A stretch of DNA of 64,000 bases from UBA11606 sp039188975 (GCA_039188975.1 JBCCYT010000003.1:9040-73039); one strand, 5' to 3'; numbered from the stretch's first letter, positions 18,801-27,639 are shown. Translations and numbers: made by a program. The notes: generated by a model not told the origin, from the letters alone.

Positions 18801-19498
18801 CCGATCTGATCAGCGTCCTGGTTGTCGATGACGAACCAGCGTTTCGGGAAGGGCTTCGTCAAGCCCTCAAACAGGAAGGGTTCATCGTGCACCTCGCCGC
18901 TGATGGCGAGGAAGCACTCGAGGTCTACCGGGCATATCACCCGGATCTCGTTCTGCTCGACGTGATGCTGCCCCGTATGTCCGGCATCGATGTCTGTCGC
19001 CAGATCCGAGCGGCGGACGACACGCCCGTCATCATGGTGTCGGCCCGCAACGAAGAGATCGACGCTGTCGTCGCGCTCGAGGTCGGCGCCGATGACTATG
19101 TCTCGAAGCCCTATCGAGTGCGTGAGCTCGTCGCCCGCATGCGAACCGTCTTGCGTCGAGCCGGCACCGCACCGAACCAGCGCGACGAGACACCCGCATC
19201 GGTGCTCACGGTTGGAGAGATCTCCCTCGACCGAGACCGCCACGAGGTCGCGATCAACGGCGAGTCGGTGCAGCTGCCGCTCAAAGAGTTCCAGCTCCTC
19301 GCACTCCTGATGGAAAACGCCGGCATCGTCGTCACCCGCCAGACACTCATCGACCGGGTGTGGGGCTACGACTATGTCGGCGACACCAAGACCCTCGATG
19401 TGCACATCAAACGGCTGCGGGCCAAGGTCGAGCCGATGCCCGACAACCCCGAGCGCATCGTCACCATCCGCGGGCTGGGCTACAAGCTGAATTCCTGA
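18797..19498 (+). CDS. OmpR-family response regulator, PhoB/RegX3-like
   Basis: 233 residues from GTG 18797, overlapping the kinase stop (GTGA). The receiver domain has the acidic pair DDE near 11-13, phospho-acceptor D55 in LLDVMLPRMSG and the conserved Lys in YVSKPYR. The winged-helix DNA-binding domain (about 130-233) includes the TRQTLIDRVWGYDY recognition region and ends in RGLGYKL. It very probably binds the GTTCACC-type repeats upstream of both pstS genes, closing an autoregulatory loop. The symbol is left open because regX3 and phoB cannot be separated by eye. Confidence 0.93.
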   Translation: MTDLISVLVVDDEPAFREGLRQALKQEGFIVHLAADGEEALEVYRAYHPDLVLLDVMLPRMSGIDVCRQIRAADDTPVIMVSARNEEIDAVVALEVGADDYVSKPYRVRELVARMRTVLRRAGTAPNQRDETPASVLTVGEISLDRDRHEVAINGESVQLPLKEFQLLALLMENAGIVVTRQTLIDRVWGYDYVGDTKTLDVHIKRLRAKVEPMPDNPERIVTIRGLGYKLNS

Positions 19499-19511
19499 CA
19501 GGCCGCCGCCC

Positions 19512-20164
19512 ATGGCCGACCTGTACGAGACGATGAGCACGCTGCGGGCGGTGCGGCGTGTTCGCCCTGACCCGATTCCCGACGATGTGCTCGAACGGGT
19601 CTTGCAGGCGGCGTGTTGGTCGCCGACCGGCGGCAACACCCAGCCGTGGAAGGTCGTGGTCGTCACCGACCTCGAACGCAAGGCTGGGCTGCAGACCATC
19701 TACAAGGCCGAGTGGGATCCGTACGTGGTGCAGTTCCTCGACTCGAGCGAGTGGCCGGCACCCGCGACGAGGAGCAGTGGAAGAAGGTCGCGGACGCGGG
19801 CAATCGGCTGGCCGACAACCTCCACGAAGCCCCGGCCATTTTGCTATTCGCCGCCAATCCAGCGGCGATGGCGATCACCGATGCCAAGCTCGACCGCATC
19901 AGCATGGTCGGCGGCGGCTCGGTGTATCCGGCAGTGCAGAACGCCATGCTGGCGTGCGCCGCGGAAGGCCTCGGCTGCACGCTCACGACGCTTCACTGTC
20001 ACCGCGAAGACGAGGTGAAGGCGCTGCTCGACATCCCCGACTCGTGGGCCACGGTCGCCATGGTGCCGATCGGCTACCCCGAGCTGAAGGGGCACGGCCC
20101 GATCACGAGGAAGCCCCCGTCGAAGATGGCCGCCCGCAATTCCTTCGAAGGCACCTCGCCCTGA
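19512..20164 (+). pseudogene. Nitroreductase-family gene with a frameshift
   Basis: From ATG 19512 the frame reads MADLYETMSTLRAVRRVRPD and SPTGGNTQPWKVVVV, the FMN-binding N-terminal pattern of nitroreductases, up to about 19750. The homologous sequence then continues one frame back (GTRDEEQWKKVADAGNRLAD... PAVQNAMLACAAEGLG) to the stop at 20164. One missing base near 19745-19760 would restore a 217-residue protein of normal length. Either a real mutation or a sequence error. If intact, it would be a flavin-dependent NAD(P)H oxidoreductase of unknown substrate. Confidence 0.8.
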
Positions 20165-20211
20165 CCCTCGGAGGCCGCCTCCTGGCGCGGTCTGGTGTCA
20201 GTCGCACTCGC

Positions 20212-20217
20212 TAGGGT
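20212..20217 (+). promoter_or_regulatory. Candidate leaderless -10 of pcrA
   Basis: TAGGGT lies 8 nt before the pcrA ATG at 20226, the same geometry seen at many starts in this window. No convincing -35 is visible. Confidence 0.4.
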
Positions 20218-20225
20218 GGCCGACG

Positions 20226-23200
20226 ATGTCGGAATCTCCCTTGCTCGCCGGTCTCAACCCGGCCCAGTACGACGCGGTTCTCCACGACGGCGGGCCGCTG
20301 CTCGTCGTCGCCGGTGCCGGTTCGGGCAAGACCCGAGTCCTCACCCATCGCATCGCCCACCTGATCGAGCAGGGTCTGTCGCCGTTCGAGATCCTCGCCA
20401 TCACCTTCACCAACAAGGCGGCAGGCGAGATGAAGCACCGCGTCGGTGGCCTCGTCGGGCCGGTCGCCGAGAAGATGTGGGTGTCCACGTTCCACTCGGC
20501 GTGTGTGCGCATCCTGCGGCGCGACGTCGAACGCCTCGGCTTCCCCGGTCGGTTCTCGATCTACGACCAAGCCGACGCGGTTCGCCTCGCCGGCTATGTC
20601 ATCCGTGACCTGAATCTCGATCCTAAGCGGTTCCCGCCCCGGTCGGTGCACGGCACCATCTCGATGGCCAAGAACGAGAACATCGGCCCCGAGCAGTACG
20701 CAGCCGAGGCGGAGCAGATCTTTCAGCGCAAGATCGGCGACGTGTACGCCGAGTATCAGAAGCGCCTGCTCCAGGCTGGCGCCATGGATTTCGACGATCT
20801 CCTGATGCGTACTGCGCAGCTGTTCCGTGAACATCCTGACGTGCTCGACGGCTGGCGCCGGCGCTTCGGTCATGTGCTCGTCGACGAGTACCAGGACACC
20901 AACCCGGTCCAGAACGACCTCGTCCTCCAGCTAGCCGAGGAGCACCGCCAAGTCACCGTCGTCGGCGACAGCGATCAGTGCCTTCCGCCGGGGACGATGA
21001 TCTCGACACCCCAAGGCGATCGCCCGATCGAGACACTTCGCGAAGGCGATCTCGTCTACGGCACCGGCGGGTCGAACACGCCGGTGGCCCGTCCGATTCG
21101 TGAGGTCCGTAAGACACGCCACATGGGACGGCGCTATCGCATCCACGCCGGGGGTCGAACGATCGAAGGGACACCTCACCACATCGTCCCGGCCCAGCTC
21201 ACGCTCGACCCGTCGGCACATGTCGTCTACCTCATGTACCGACACGATCGCGGGTTCCGCGTCGGGCAAACCAAAGCGACGCGTCCCAACGGGAAGGGTG
21301 GCTTGGAGATCGGTCTGCGAGTCCGATGCAACCAGGAGCACGGCGACAAGGCCTGGATCCTGCGGGTCGTCGGTTCCTCGGCCGAGGCCTCCTGGTGGGA
21401 GGCCTACTACGCCGCCCAGTACGGGCTCCCGACAGCTTGTTTTCATTCCCTTGGCCGGAACCTGGCGATGGGAGCCGACGATCTTGCTCGGCTGTTCGAT
21501 GCGCTCGACACCGAACAGGCGGCAAAGCAACTCTTCGAGGATCTTGATCTGCATGAGGAGTTCCCGCATCACCGACCGCAGAGCGGGGCGAATAGGCAGA
21601 CGCTCAACCTCACGATGTTCTCCGACCACCGTTCTGGAGAGGTGGGGTACCACCGGCTTCAATGGTCGTCCAACCGGCAAGACGTTGCGAAACGGCTGCT
21701 TGACGGCGGTTGGAACGTCCGGAAGTCCAAGCACGCATCGGTGCGTGTGGAGACATCACGGAAGAGCTATTGCGAAGCACTTTGGGAAGCCACGGCGATG
21801 TCTTGGGAGGGGCAGCTGGAAGTCAACCGTCGGATGGCCGTCGATGGCGAGATTTACGGCTACCAACCGCTTAGCCACCTCCGCCCGGGGATGGTCGTGT
21901 TGGTGGAGACAGACCACGGCTTCGATCGAGTGGCAGTCGACGACGTCGAGATCTTTGAGGCGTCGGGCCCGGTCTACGACCTCGAAGTCGATGATGTGCA
22001 CACGTATGTCGCTAATGGCGTGCTCGTGCACAACTCGGTCTATGCGTTCCGAGGCGCCGACATTCGCAACATTCTCGAGTTCGAAGAAGCGTTCCCCGAC
22101 GCCACCGTCGTCGTGCTCGAACAGAACTACCGATCGACCCAGTCGATCCTCGACGCGGCCAACGCCGTCATCGCTCGCAACGTCGGCCGCAAACCCAAGG
22201 ACTTGTGGACCGACAAGGGCGCCGGCGAGAAGATCGTTCGCTACCACGCCGACGACGAATCCGACGAAGCCCAATTCGTCGCCAACGAGCTCGCCAAGCT
22301 CCACGATCACGACCACAAGCGATGGGGCGAGATGGCGGTGTTCTACCGAACCAACTCCATGTCGCGTGTCATCGAAGAGTTCCTGGTGCGGGTCGGGATC
22401 CCGTACAAGGTCGTCGGCGGCACCCGCTTCTATGACCGTCGCGAAGTGAAGGACGCGCTGGCGTACCTCCGGGCGATCGTCAACCCGACCGACGAGGTGT
22501 CGGTCAAGCGGGTCATCAACACCCCCAAGCGAGGGGTCGGCGATTCGTCGATCGGCAAGCTCGACGCCTGGGCCTCCGCCAACGGCGAATCGTTCGACCA
22601 GGCGGTTCTGCGCTTCGACGAAGCCGGTGTCGGGGGTCGAGCCGCAACCGGTATCGAGAAGTTCCTGGTGCTGACCACCGAGATCCGCAAGCTCAACGCC
22701 GGTCCGGCCACTATCATCGAAGAAGCGCTCGAACGGTCCGGCTATCTCGAAGAGCTCCAGGCCGAGCGGTCGGTCGAGGCCGAAGGGCGGCTGGAGAACC
22801 TGTCCGAACTGGTCGGCATGGCTCGCGAGTACGAGACGGTCGACGACTTCCTCGAACAGGTTTCCCTCGTCAGCGACACCGACGACATCGACGAAGAGGA
22901 ATCCCAGGTCACCTTGATGACCCTGCACTCGGCGAAGGGACTCGAGTTCCCCGTCGTCTTCTTGGTCGGCATGGAAGACGGTGTGTTCCCGCACATCCGG
23001 GCCCTCGGCGAACCAGCCGAACTCGAAGAAGAACGCCGCCTCGCCTATGTCGGCATCACCCGAGCGATGGAGAAGCTGCATCTCACGAGCGCATGGAGCC
23101 GGATGATGCACGGCCAGACGCAGTACAACCCGCCGAGCCGCTTCCTCGACGAGATCCCGTCCGAGCTGATCGAGGAGATCGGCGGCACCCGCATGTTGCG

Positions 23201-23531
23201 CTCACGCCGCGACCGCAGCGGAGGCGGCCGAACCTATGGCGGGGGAGGGGGCAGCGAGGTCCCGACCGGCCGGACCTTCGGCGGCGGTGGCCGCGACAGC
23301 CACCACGACGACGTCGTCGAAGCCGCCCTCGCCGCCGCCAACAAGCCGACCCCATCCGGAGCCGAAGCAATGGGCCTCAAGGTCGGCGACGACGTGCGCC
23401 ACAACCAGTGGGGCGAAGGCGTGATCACCGACATCGAAGGCGCCGGCGACAAAGCCGAAGCGTCCGTCTACTTCGGCTCGGTCGGCGAGAAGCGGCTGCT
23501 CCTCAGCTGGGCCCCACTCGAAAAGATCTGA
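20226..23531 (+). CDS. pcrA: ATP-dependent DNA helicase UvrD/PcrA, interrupted by an intein
   Basis: 1101-residue precursor; 749 residues after intein removal. SF1A motifs: Walker A GAGSGKT (30-36), TFTNKAAGEM (Ia), Walker B LVDEYQDTN (about 217-226), motif III split as VVGDSDQ/SVYAFRGAD, EQNYRST (IV), TLHSAKGLEFPVV (V) and YVGITRAMEKL (VI). A Gly-rich linker leads to the C-terminal Tudor-like domain (DDVRHNQWGEGVI) of PcrA that contacts RNA polymerase in other species. It unwinds DNA in repair and replication-transcription conflicts. The intein lies in motif III, so the helicase is inactive until spliced. Both flanking genes carry frameshifts. Confidence 0.96.
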   Translation: MSESPLLAGLNPAQYDAVLHDGGPLLVVAGAGSGKTRVLTHRIAHLIEQGLSPFEILAITFTNKAAGEMKHRVGGLVGPVAEKMWVSTFHSACVRILRRDVERLGFPGRFSIYDQADAVRLAGYVIRDLNLDPKRFPPRSVHGTISMAKNENIGPEQYAAEAEQIFQRKIGDVYAEYQKRLLQAGAMDFDDLLMRTAQLFREHPDVLDGWRRRFGHVLVDEYQDTNPVQNDLVLQLAEEHRQVTVVGDSDQCLPPGTMISTPQGDRPIETLREGDLVYGTGGSNTPVARPIREVRKTRHMGRRYRIHAGGRTIEGTPHHIVPAQLTLDPSAHVVYLMYRHDRGFRVGQTKATRPNGKGGLEIGLRVRCNQEHGDKAWILRVVGSSAEASWWEAYYAAQYGLPTACFHSLGRNLAMGADDLARLFDALDTEQAAKQLFEDLDLHEEFPHHRPQSGANRQTLNLTMFSDHRSGEVGYHRLQWSSNRQDVAKRLLDGGWNVRKSKHASVRVETSRKSYCEALWEATAMSWEGQLEVNRRMAVDGEIYGYQPLSHLRPGMVVLVETDHGFDRVAVDDVEIFEASGPVYDLEVDDVHTYVANGVLVHNSVYAFRGADIRNILEFEEAFPDATVVVLEQNYRSTQSILDAANAVIARNVGRKPKDLWTDKGAGEKIVRYHADDESDEAQFVANELAKLHDHDHKRWGEMAVFYRTNSMSRVIEEFLVRVGIPYKVVGGTRFYDRREVKDALAYLRAIVNPTDEVSVKRVINTPKRGVGDSSIGKLDAWASANGESFDQAVLRFDEAGVGGRAATGIEKFLVLTTEIRKLNAGPATIIEEALERSGYLEELQAERSVEAEGRLENLSELVGMAREYETVDDFLEQVSLVSDTDDIDEEESQVTLMTLHSAKGLEFPVVFLVGMEDGVFPHIRALGEPAELEEERRLAYVGITRAMEKLHLTSAWSRMMHGQTQYNPPSRFLDEIPSELIEEIGGTRMLRSRRDRSGGGRTYGGGGGSEVPTGRTFGGGGRDSHHDDVVEAALAAANKPTPSGAEAMGLKVGDDVRHNQWGEGVITDIEGAGDKAEASVYFGSVGEKRLLLSWAPLEKI
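20979..22034 (+). mobile_element. Intein in PcrA with a GIY-YIG-like endonuclease region
   Basis: Residues 252-603 (352 aa) of the precursor. Block A begins with C252 (CLPPGTMISTPQGDR), block B has EGTPHH with the TxxH His, and the end is VHTYVANGVLVHN with penultimate H602 and N603; the +1 residue is Ser604. These intact residues predict active splicing. Between the splicing halves a region reads VVYLMYRHDRGFRVGQTK, then a conserved-looking Arg and WWEAYYAAQYGLPT, which resembles a GIY-YIG nuclease with degenerate YIG (RVG). A further basic segment (RLLDGGWNVRKSKHASVRV) may bind DNA. No LAGLIDADG pair was seen. Confidence 0.88.
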
Positions 23532-23545
23532 GCCCCGACCCGGCC

Positions 23546-23928
23546 ATGGCGATCGACGACGCGGAACCCAATCGAGTGCCGCCGACGATCCGTGGCGTGC
23601 GTGGGGTGATGGTCTTCGTCGACAACCCCGAAGTGGTCTGTGGATGGTGGGCGGCGGCATGCGACGAAACGCCGCAGTGCGCCAACAGCTTCTGCTGGAT
23701 CGATCTCCCTGGCGGCGTCGAGTTTGGCTTCCACCCGGCCGAGAGACCAAGAATCCGCCGGGAGCGAGCGTCGTGCCGTACCTCGGGGTCGATCGCTTCG
23801 ACGAGGCGCTCGACCGACTGGTTCACAACGGCGCCACCGTCTATCGGGGCCCGCTCGCGGTCGATGGGTGGCGGATGGCGCAGATCAAAGACCCGTTCGG
23901 CACCATCGTCGGCATCACCGATCGGTAG
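23546..23928 (+). pseudogene. VOC/glyoxalase-family gene with a frameshift
   Basis: ATG 23546 starts a VOC-like frame (IRGVRGVMVFVDNPEVVCGWW ... GGVEFGFHPA, quoted in part) that runs until about 23740. The homologous continuation lies one frame back (ETKNPPGASVVPYLGVDRF, DPFGTIVGITDR) to the stop at 23928. Adding one base near 23740 gives 127 residues, the normal size of a single-domain VOC protein. The lesion is the same type as in the nitroreductase gene 4 kb upstream. It may have been a small-molecule-binding or lyase protein. Confidence 0.75.
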
Positions 23929-23943
23929 CGAGCTGCACGACGG

Positions 23944-25188
23944 CTACCAGGCGCACTCGATGTGCTTGAGTCCGTTGATGAAGCTCGAACGCAGGCGGTC
24001 GGGTTCACCCACGCTGTGAATCTCGGGAAGCTCACGCAGCAAGTCCCGATACATCACGCTGATCTGGCGGCGGGCGAGGTGGGCGCCAAGACAAAAGTGC
24101 GGTCCGGGTCCGCCGAAACCGACATGATCGCGGAGATTGTCGCGGGTGATGTCGAACCGGTACGGGTCGTGGAAGACGGCATCGTCGCGGTTGCCGGAGG
24201 CATAGAACAGCACGACCTTGTCGCCCTCGGAGAACGTGTGGTCGCCGAGCTGGGCGCCGTCTTCGGTGACGGTGCGGCGGAAGTGAATGACCGGGCTTGC
24301 CATGCGAACCATTTCCTCGACCGCGTTTGGCATGTGGGTCTCGACATCGCTCATCAACAGGTCGCGCTGGTCGGGATGGTCGGTCAAGAAGGTCAGGCCC
24401 CACGCGATCGAGTTGCGGGTCGTCTCGCTTCCGGCAGCACACAGCAGCACGAAGAAGCTCTGGATCTCCTGTCGGGTCAGCTTGTCGCCCTCGATCTCTG
24501 CGTTGACGAGCGCAGTGGTCAGATCGGCCGCGTCGCCGTCGACGGAACGGTCGGCGATGTCATCGATCAACGCCGCCAGACCGGCGCCGGCTTCGAGAAA
24601 CGCTTCGAGCGGGTTCTTGCCTTCCGGAATGAACTCCGGATCGCCCTGACTCAAGATGATGTTCGTCATGTCGAAGACGAACTCGTACTGCGACTCGGGA
24701 ATCCCCATCATGTCGCAGATGATCTTCACCGGAAGCCACGCCGCGCAGGCCGTGACGAAATCACAGCCCGGGCCTTCTTCTCGGAGCCGGTCGACGATGC
24801 GGCCCGCCGCCAGCTCGACGTCTTCCATGTTGCGTTGCAGCATGCGCGGCGTGAAACCGGCGGCCACCAGCTTGCGAAGACGCTTGTGGCGAGGGTCGTC
24901 CATGTTGATCATCGAGCCGAAGAACTCGTTGAACTCGGGCGGGAGATCTGGAATGTTCGTCCCGGCCCCGGATTGGAACAGTTCTGGTTGGCGACTGGCT
25001 GCGATGATGTCGGCGTGTCGGGTCAGGGCGTAGTAGCCGGGGCCGGCCGGGAGATACTCGGTCTCGTGCTCGGCGAAGAAGCGAATCGGGTCCTCGCGTC
25101 GAAGCGTCTCGAAGGCCGCCTCTCGGACATCGAGCGGTTCGGTCCAGAACCCTTCGACGTCGGACAGATCGATTTCACTCAGCTGCAT
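23944..25188 (-). CDS. Cytochrome P450, CYP125/142-like
   Basis: 414 residues. Key P450 features: I-helix AAGSETTRN (with acid-alcohol pair), K-helix EMVR (ExxR), the DPYRFD meander and the haem loop FGGPGPHFCLG with proximal Cys366. N-terminal parts (ETEYLPAGPGYYALTRHADI, INMDDPRHKRLRKLV) resemble CYP125/CYP142/CYP124, which oxidise the terminal methyl of sterol side chains or branched lipids in Mycobacterium. It is soluble and needs separate ferredoxin partners, which are not in the window. TAACGT 6 nt before the ATG suggests a leaderless transcript. The substrate is inferred only from family resemblance. Confidence 0.9.
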   Translation of the reverse strand: MQLSEIDLSDVEGFWTEPLDVREAAFETLRREDPIRFFAEHETEYLPAGPGYYALTRHADIIAASRQPELFQSGAGTNIPDLPPEFNEFFGSMINMDDPRHKRLRKLVAAGFTPRMLQRNMEDVELAAGRIVDRLREEGPGCDFVTACAAWLPVKIICDMMGIPESQYEFVFDMTNIILSQGDPEFIPEGKNPLEAFLEAGAGLAALIDDIADRSVDGDAADLTTALVNAEIEGDKLTRQEIQSFFVLLCAAGSETTRNSIAWGLTFLTDHPDQRDLLMSDVETHMPNAVEEMVRMASPVIHFRRTVTEDGAQLGDHTFSEGDKVVLFYASGNRDDAVFHDPYRFDITRDNLRDHVGFGGPGPHFCLGAHLARRQISVMYRDLLRELPEIHSVGEPDRLRSSFINGLKHIECAW

Positions 25189-25232
25189 GCCGAGACGTTA
25201 GGTCACGGCCTCAACCGGTCGGTAACCGACGG

Positions 25233-26525
25233 TCAGCTGGCGAGTGCGGTGGCGTCGATCTCCGTGGCGACGATCTGCGTGAGAGGTTCGTCGACCCCTG
25301 CGGCGGTGGCATGGTCACGCCAGGTGCCAACTGCGGCCACGACCTCGTCGATGATGCGTCCGGCGCTTGAGACCTTGGCCCGCTCAGCGAGTTCGAGCAG
25401 GGCCCCTCGCGGCGCTCCATGGACCGAACCGTTGACTGTCAACTGGTGATTGCGAAGCCATCCGCCGTCGTCATCGAACGCGAACGTCAGATCGAACGCC
25501 GGAGCGAGCGACCAGCGCCCGGCTTCGTAGAGGAACGCGTGGTTCTTCGTGTGGTCGTCCCGGACGACCGCAGCGATGTTGAACACGATCCGGCGGAAGA
25601 CCTGTCGTCGTTCGTCAGCCGTGAGCCCGAGCCGGATGCACGTCTGGAGCAGCTGTTCGTAGCTGTGGGCACCGACATGCTCGGGCGGAAGGTGCCCCAT
25701 TGCCGCGAACGACTGAACGTGCAATCGGGTCGCAGGCCCGGGCCGATCGAATCGCCGGGTAAGGAAGTGAGCGAGTCCGTCGACCTGGAGAAGCCGGCAT
25801 TCGCTCATCTCGATGCCCGCATCGACGGCCATACGGGCGTAGGCGTATTCGACCCGACCGAGTCCGGTCGGGTTCGCACGCGCTCTCGATCGGCCGACAT
25901 CGAACTTCAAGAGCCAATGGGAGTATCCCTCCGGGGCGTCATGCTGTCCGGAACGAACCTCGCCGGCGGGCCCCAGCGCAATGGCGGCCTTCGCCCGGGC
26001 CCCACCCGCTGACCCCGACGTGTCGAGGAGTTGCTCGAGCGCGTCCGGCGCCTCGCTGTCGAGCAAACTGCCGTTCACGGCGCGATGAGCCGCAGAGGCC
26101 GCCTCGCCCAGGTCGACCACGGTCGGCGTCGGGCCTCCATCGTCCCTGAGATCGGGTTCGAAGGTCAGCGCACCGACGCCGCGGCTTCCGACATAGCCGA
26201 GTCTGTCGACGGCAGTGATGGCGCCGGGTTGTACGCCGTGGCGGGCGAGCCAGGCGTTGGTGAGGAGGTCGGCGAACGCACCGGGCAAGCTGTCGGCGAC
26301 GAGTCCCGGCAGGCCGCGGAAGGACGACCGGTCGAGGTCAGGGAAGGCCACGGGTCCGGCCGTTCTGGGCAGCTCCAGTGGTGCGAGATCATCGCCTGTT
26401 CGTGCCCAGTTGGTTTCGTACTCGAAGACCGGAAGCTTGGATCGAGGGTCATTCGCGATTGCGCCGACGAGCCGCCCCTCGAAAAGGACCTTGACCACGT
26501 CGAGTTGGCGAAACGGCTCAGTCAC
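25233..26525 (-). CDS. hipA: HipA-like serine/threonine kinase toxin
   Basis: 430 residues from GTG 26525, which overlaps the hipB stop by 8 nt (GTGACTGA); a longer start at 26570 would overlap hipB by 53 nt. The glycine-rich loop SAGGARAKAAI corresponds to the GGARPK P-loop whose Ser is autophosphorylated in HipA. The catalytic block is VVRDDHTKNHAFL and the metal-binding block LAPAFDLTFAF. E. coli HipA phosphorylates glutamyl-tRNA synthetase and causes dormancy; the target of this one is unknown. It pairs with the upstream antitoxin gene, and its codon use matches the neighbours. Confidence 0.9.
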   Translation of the reverse strand: MTEPFRQLDVVKVLFEGRLVGAIANDPRSKLPVFEYETNWARTGDDLAPLELPRTAGPVAFPDLDRSSFRGLPGLVADSLPGAFADLLTNAWLARHGVQPGAITAVDRLGYVGSRGVGALTFEPDLRDDGGPTPTVVDLGEAASAAHRAVNGSLLDSEAPDALEQLLDTSGSAGGARAKAAIALGPAGEVRSGQHDAPEGYSHWLLKFDVGRSRARANPTGLGRVEYAYARMAVDAGIEMSECRLLQVDGLAHFLTRRFDRPGPATRLHVQSFAAMGHLPPEHVGAHSYEQLLQTCIRLGLTADERRQVFRRIVFNIAAVVRDDHTKNHAFLYEAGRWSLAPAFDLTFAFDDDGGWLRNHQLTVNGSVHGAPRGALLELAERAKVSSAGRIIDEVVAAVGTWRDHATAAGVDEPLTQIVATEIDATALAS

Positions 26526-26817
26526 GACTTCGGCGTCCCCGCTTCCTGGGTTCGGGACGTTGTTGCTCAAGGAGAGCGATTGGTGAGATCGGCTCGTCCG
26601 GTGTGAGCGAGTCGAGCCACGACTCGGCGTCGAGCGCCCGGAGAACCTTGATCAACGTGTTCAACGTCGAACCGCGGCCGTGTTCGAGATTGGCGACCGT
26701 CTTCTGCGATACCTCGGCGCGCTCTGCCACCTCGGCAACGGTCATCCCGGTTCGAAGACGTCGTCGTCGAACCGTCTCGCCGAAGCGGGCCTCCTGTTCT
26801 TCTGCGGTAAGCCACAT
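26518..26817 (-). CDS. hipB: HipB-like antitoxin, XRE-family repressor
   Basis: 99 residues from ATG 26817 (an in-frame TTG lies 9 nt earlier). An XRE helix-turn-helix is clear: VRRRRLRTGMTVAEVAERA, VSQKTVANLEHGRGST. The C-terminal tail is Pro/Arg-rich (EQQRPEPRKRGRRSRD). It should neutralise HipA and repress the hipBA promoter. TAGTCT sits 8 nt before the ATG as a likely -10, overlapped by an inverted repeat that is a good operator candidate. Translation is coupled to hipA through an 8-nt overlap. Confidence 0.9.
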   Translation of the reverse strand: MWLTAEEQEARFGETVRRRRLRTGMTVAEVAERAEVSQKTVANLEHGRGSTLNTLIKVLRALDAESWLDSLTPDEPISPIALLEQQRPEPRKRGRRSRD

Positions 26818-26825
26818 GGCGCTCA

Positions 26826-26847
26826 AGACTAGTAGAAAGTTGCTACT
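26826..26847 (-). promoter_or_regulatory. hipBA promoter (-10) and candidate HipB operator
   Basis: On the minus strand TAGTCT (26831-26826) lies 8 nt before the hipB ATG. An inverted repeat AGTAG-7 nt-CTACT covers 26831-26847, adjoining the -10, where repressor binding would block RNA polymerase. A second pair GATCT...AGATC flanks 26851-26880. The -35 is not clear. Confidence 0.45.
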
Positions 26848-26905
26848 TAGGATCTATTTCGATCACTAAAACGAAGATCTTTACTGCTCATGGTTCAGCC
26901 GCAGA

Positions 26906-27220
26906 TCAATCGGGGGTGTTGGGGGAGACGGGCACATCGCTGGTGAGCTGGTGCAGCGCAGTGAGGTGCTGGTCGTAGGCCGATGCGCCGTCACGGGTGA
27001 GGCGGAACCAAGCAGTGCCTCCCCGACGTCCGCCGGCGCGTTTGCTCTCGGCGTAGCCCGCATCGATGAGGTGCTTCATCTGTTTCGATAGGTCGGTCTT
27101 GGAGAGCCCGACGTGGTCTTGGAGAAACGCGAACTCCGCCCAAACGGATGCCCGAAGAATCGCGGCCAGGCGAAGGCGCTTTGGTGCGGTGAAGTTCGGA
27201 TCGAGTTGCTCGAGGCTCAT
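26906..27220 (-). CDS. Winged-helix transcriptional regulator (ArsR/MarR-like)
   Basis: 104 residues from ATG 27220, which overlaps the stop of the membrane-protein gene (ATGA). The fold reads as a compact winged helix: LRLAAILRASVWAEFAFLQ, SKTDLSKQMKHLIDAGYAE (recognition helix), and a basic wing KRAGGRRGGTAWFRLT. It belongs with small PF13601-type HTH regulators that are often coded with a membrane protein. Its translational coupling to the upstream membrane protein and the palindrome in their promoter point to autoregulation. The ligand is unknown. Confidence 0.85.
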   Translation of the reverse strand: MSLEQLDPNFTAPKRLRLAAILRASVWAEFAFLQDHVGLSKTDLSKQMKHLIDAGYAESKRAGGRRGGTAWFRLTRDGASAYDQHLTALHQLTSDVPVSPNTPD

Positions 27221-27639
27221 TCGCCGGTGAGTTGGTCGATGAGTATGCGGGAACGTCGGTGGTAGGTGATGCCGCCGACGGTGACGCAGAGAGCAACGAC
27301 GACGCCGCCGATGACAAAGTTCGTGGCGAACGAGACCGCCATCGCAACGACGCCGACGAGAGCGCTGGCTACCCAGAAGCCGTAGAGGTTGCGCCGCAGT
27401 GGTTGTGGCATGGTGTCGAATCGGGGCTGGACGCCGGTTCGCGTGATTTGCCAGAACACGGCGATGAAGACACCGACCACATAGACGGCGACGGCAACAC
27501 CGCGAGCGGCTGCGCTGTCGATCGCGAATGATGCGAAGAGCAGGCCCGCCAGAACGCCGATGAGCGGCCACATCGTCAACGGCCCGCGGGCGGCGGCCTC
27601 GTAGGAAGCCAGCGTGAGATGACCGGAGTTTGTTTCCAT
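27217..27639 (-). CDS. Four-helix membrane protein coupled to an HTH regulator
   Basis: 140 residues from ATG 27639. Four hydrophobic segments are seen in two pairs (about 22-40, 48-65, 88-104, 107-123), with polar ends and a basic C-terminus (HRRSRILIDQLTGE). No transporter motif is visible. Its stop overlaps the ATG of the winged-helix regulator, a common arrangement where a small membrane protein and regulator control each other. A strong promoter with a good -35, a 17-nt spacer and a -10 ends at the ATG. Confidence 0.8.
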   Translation of the reverse strand: METNSGHLTLASYEAAARGPLTMWPLIGVLAGLLFASFAIDSAAARGVAVAVYVVGVFIAVFWQITRTGVQPRFDTMPQPLRRNLYGFWVASALVGVVAMAVSFATNFVIGGVVVALCVTVGGITYHRRSRILIDQLTGE

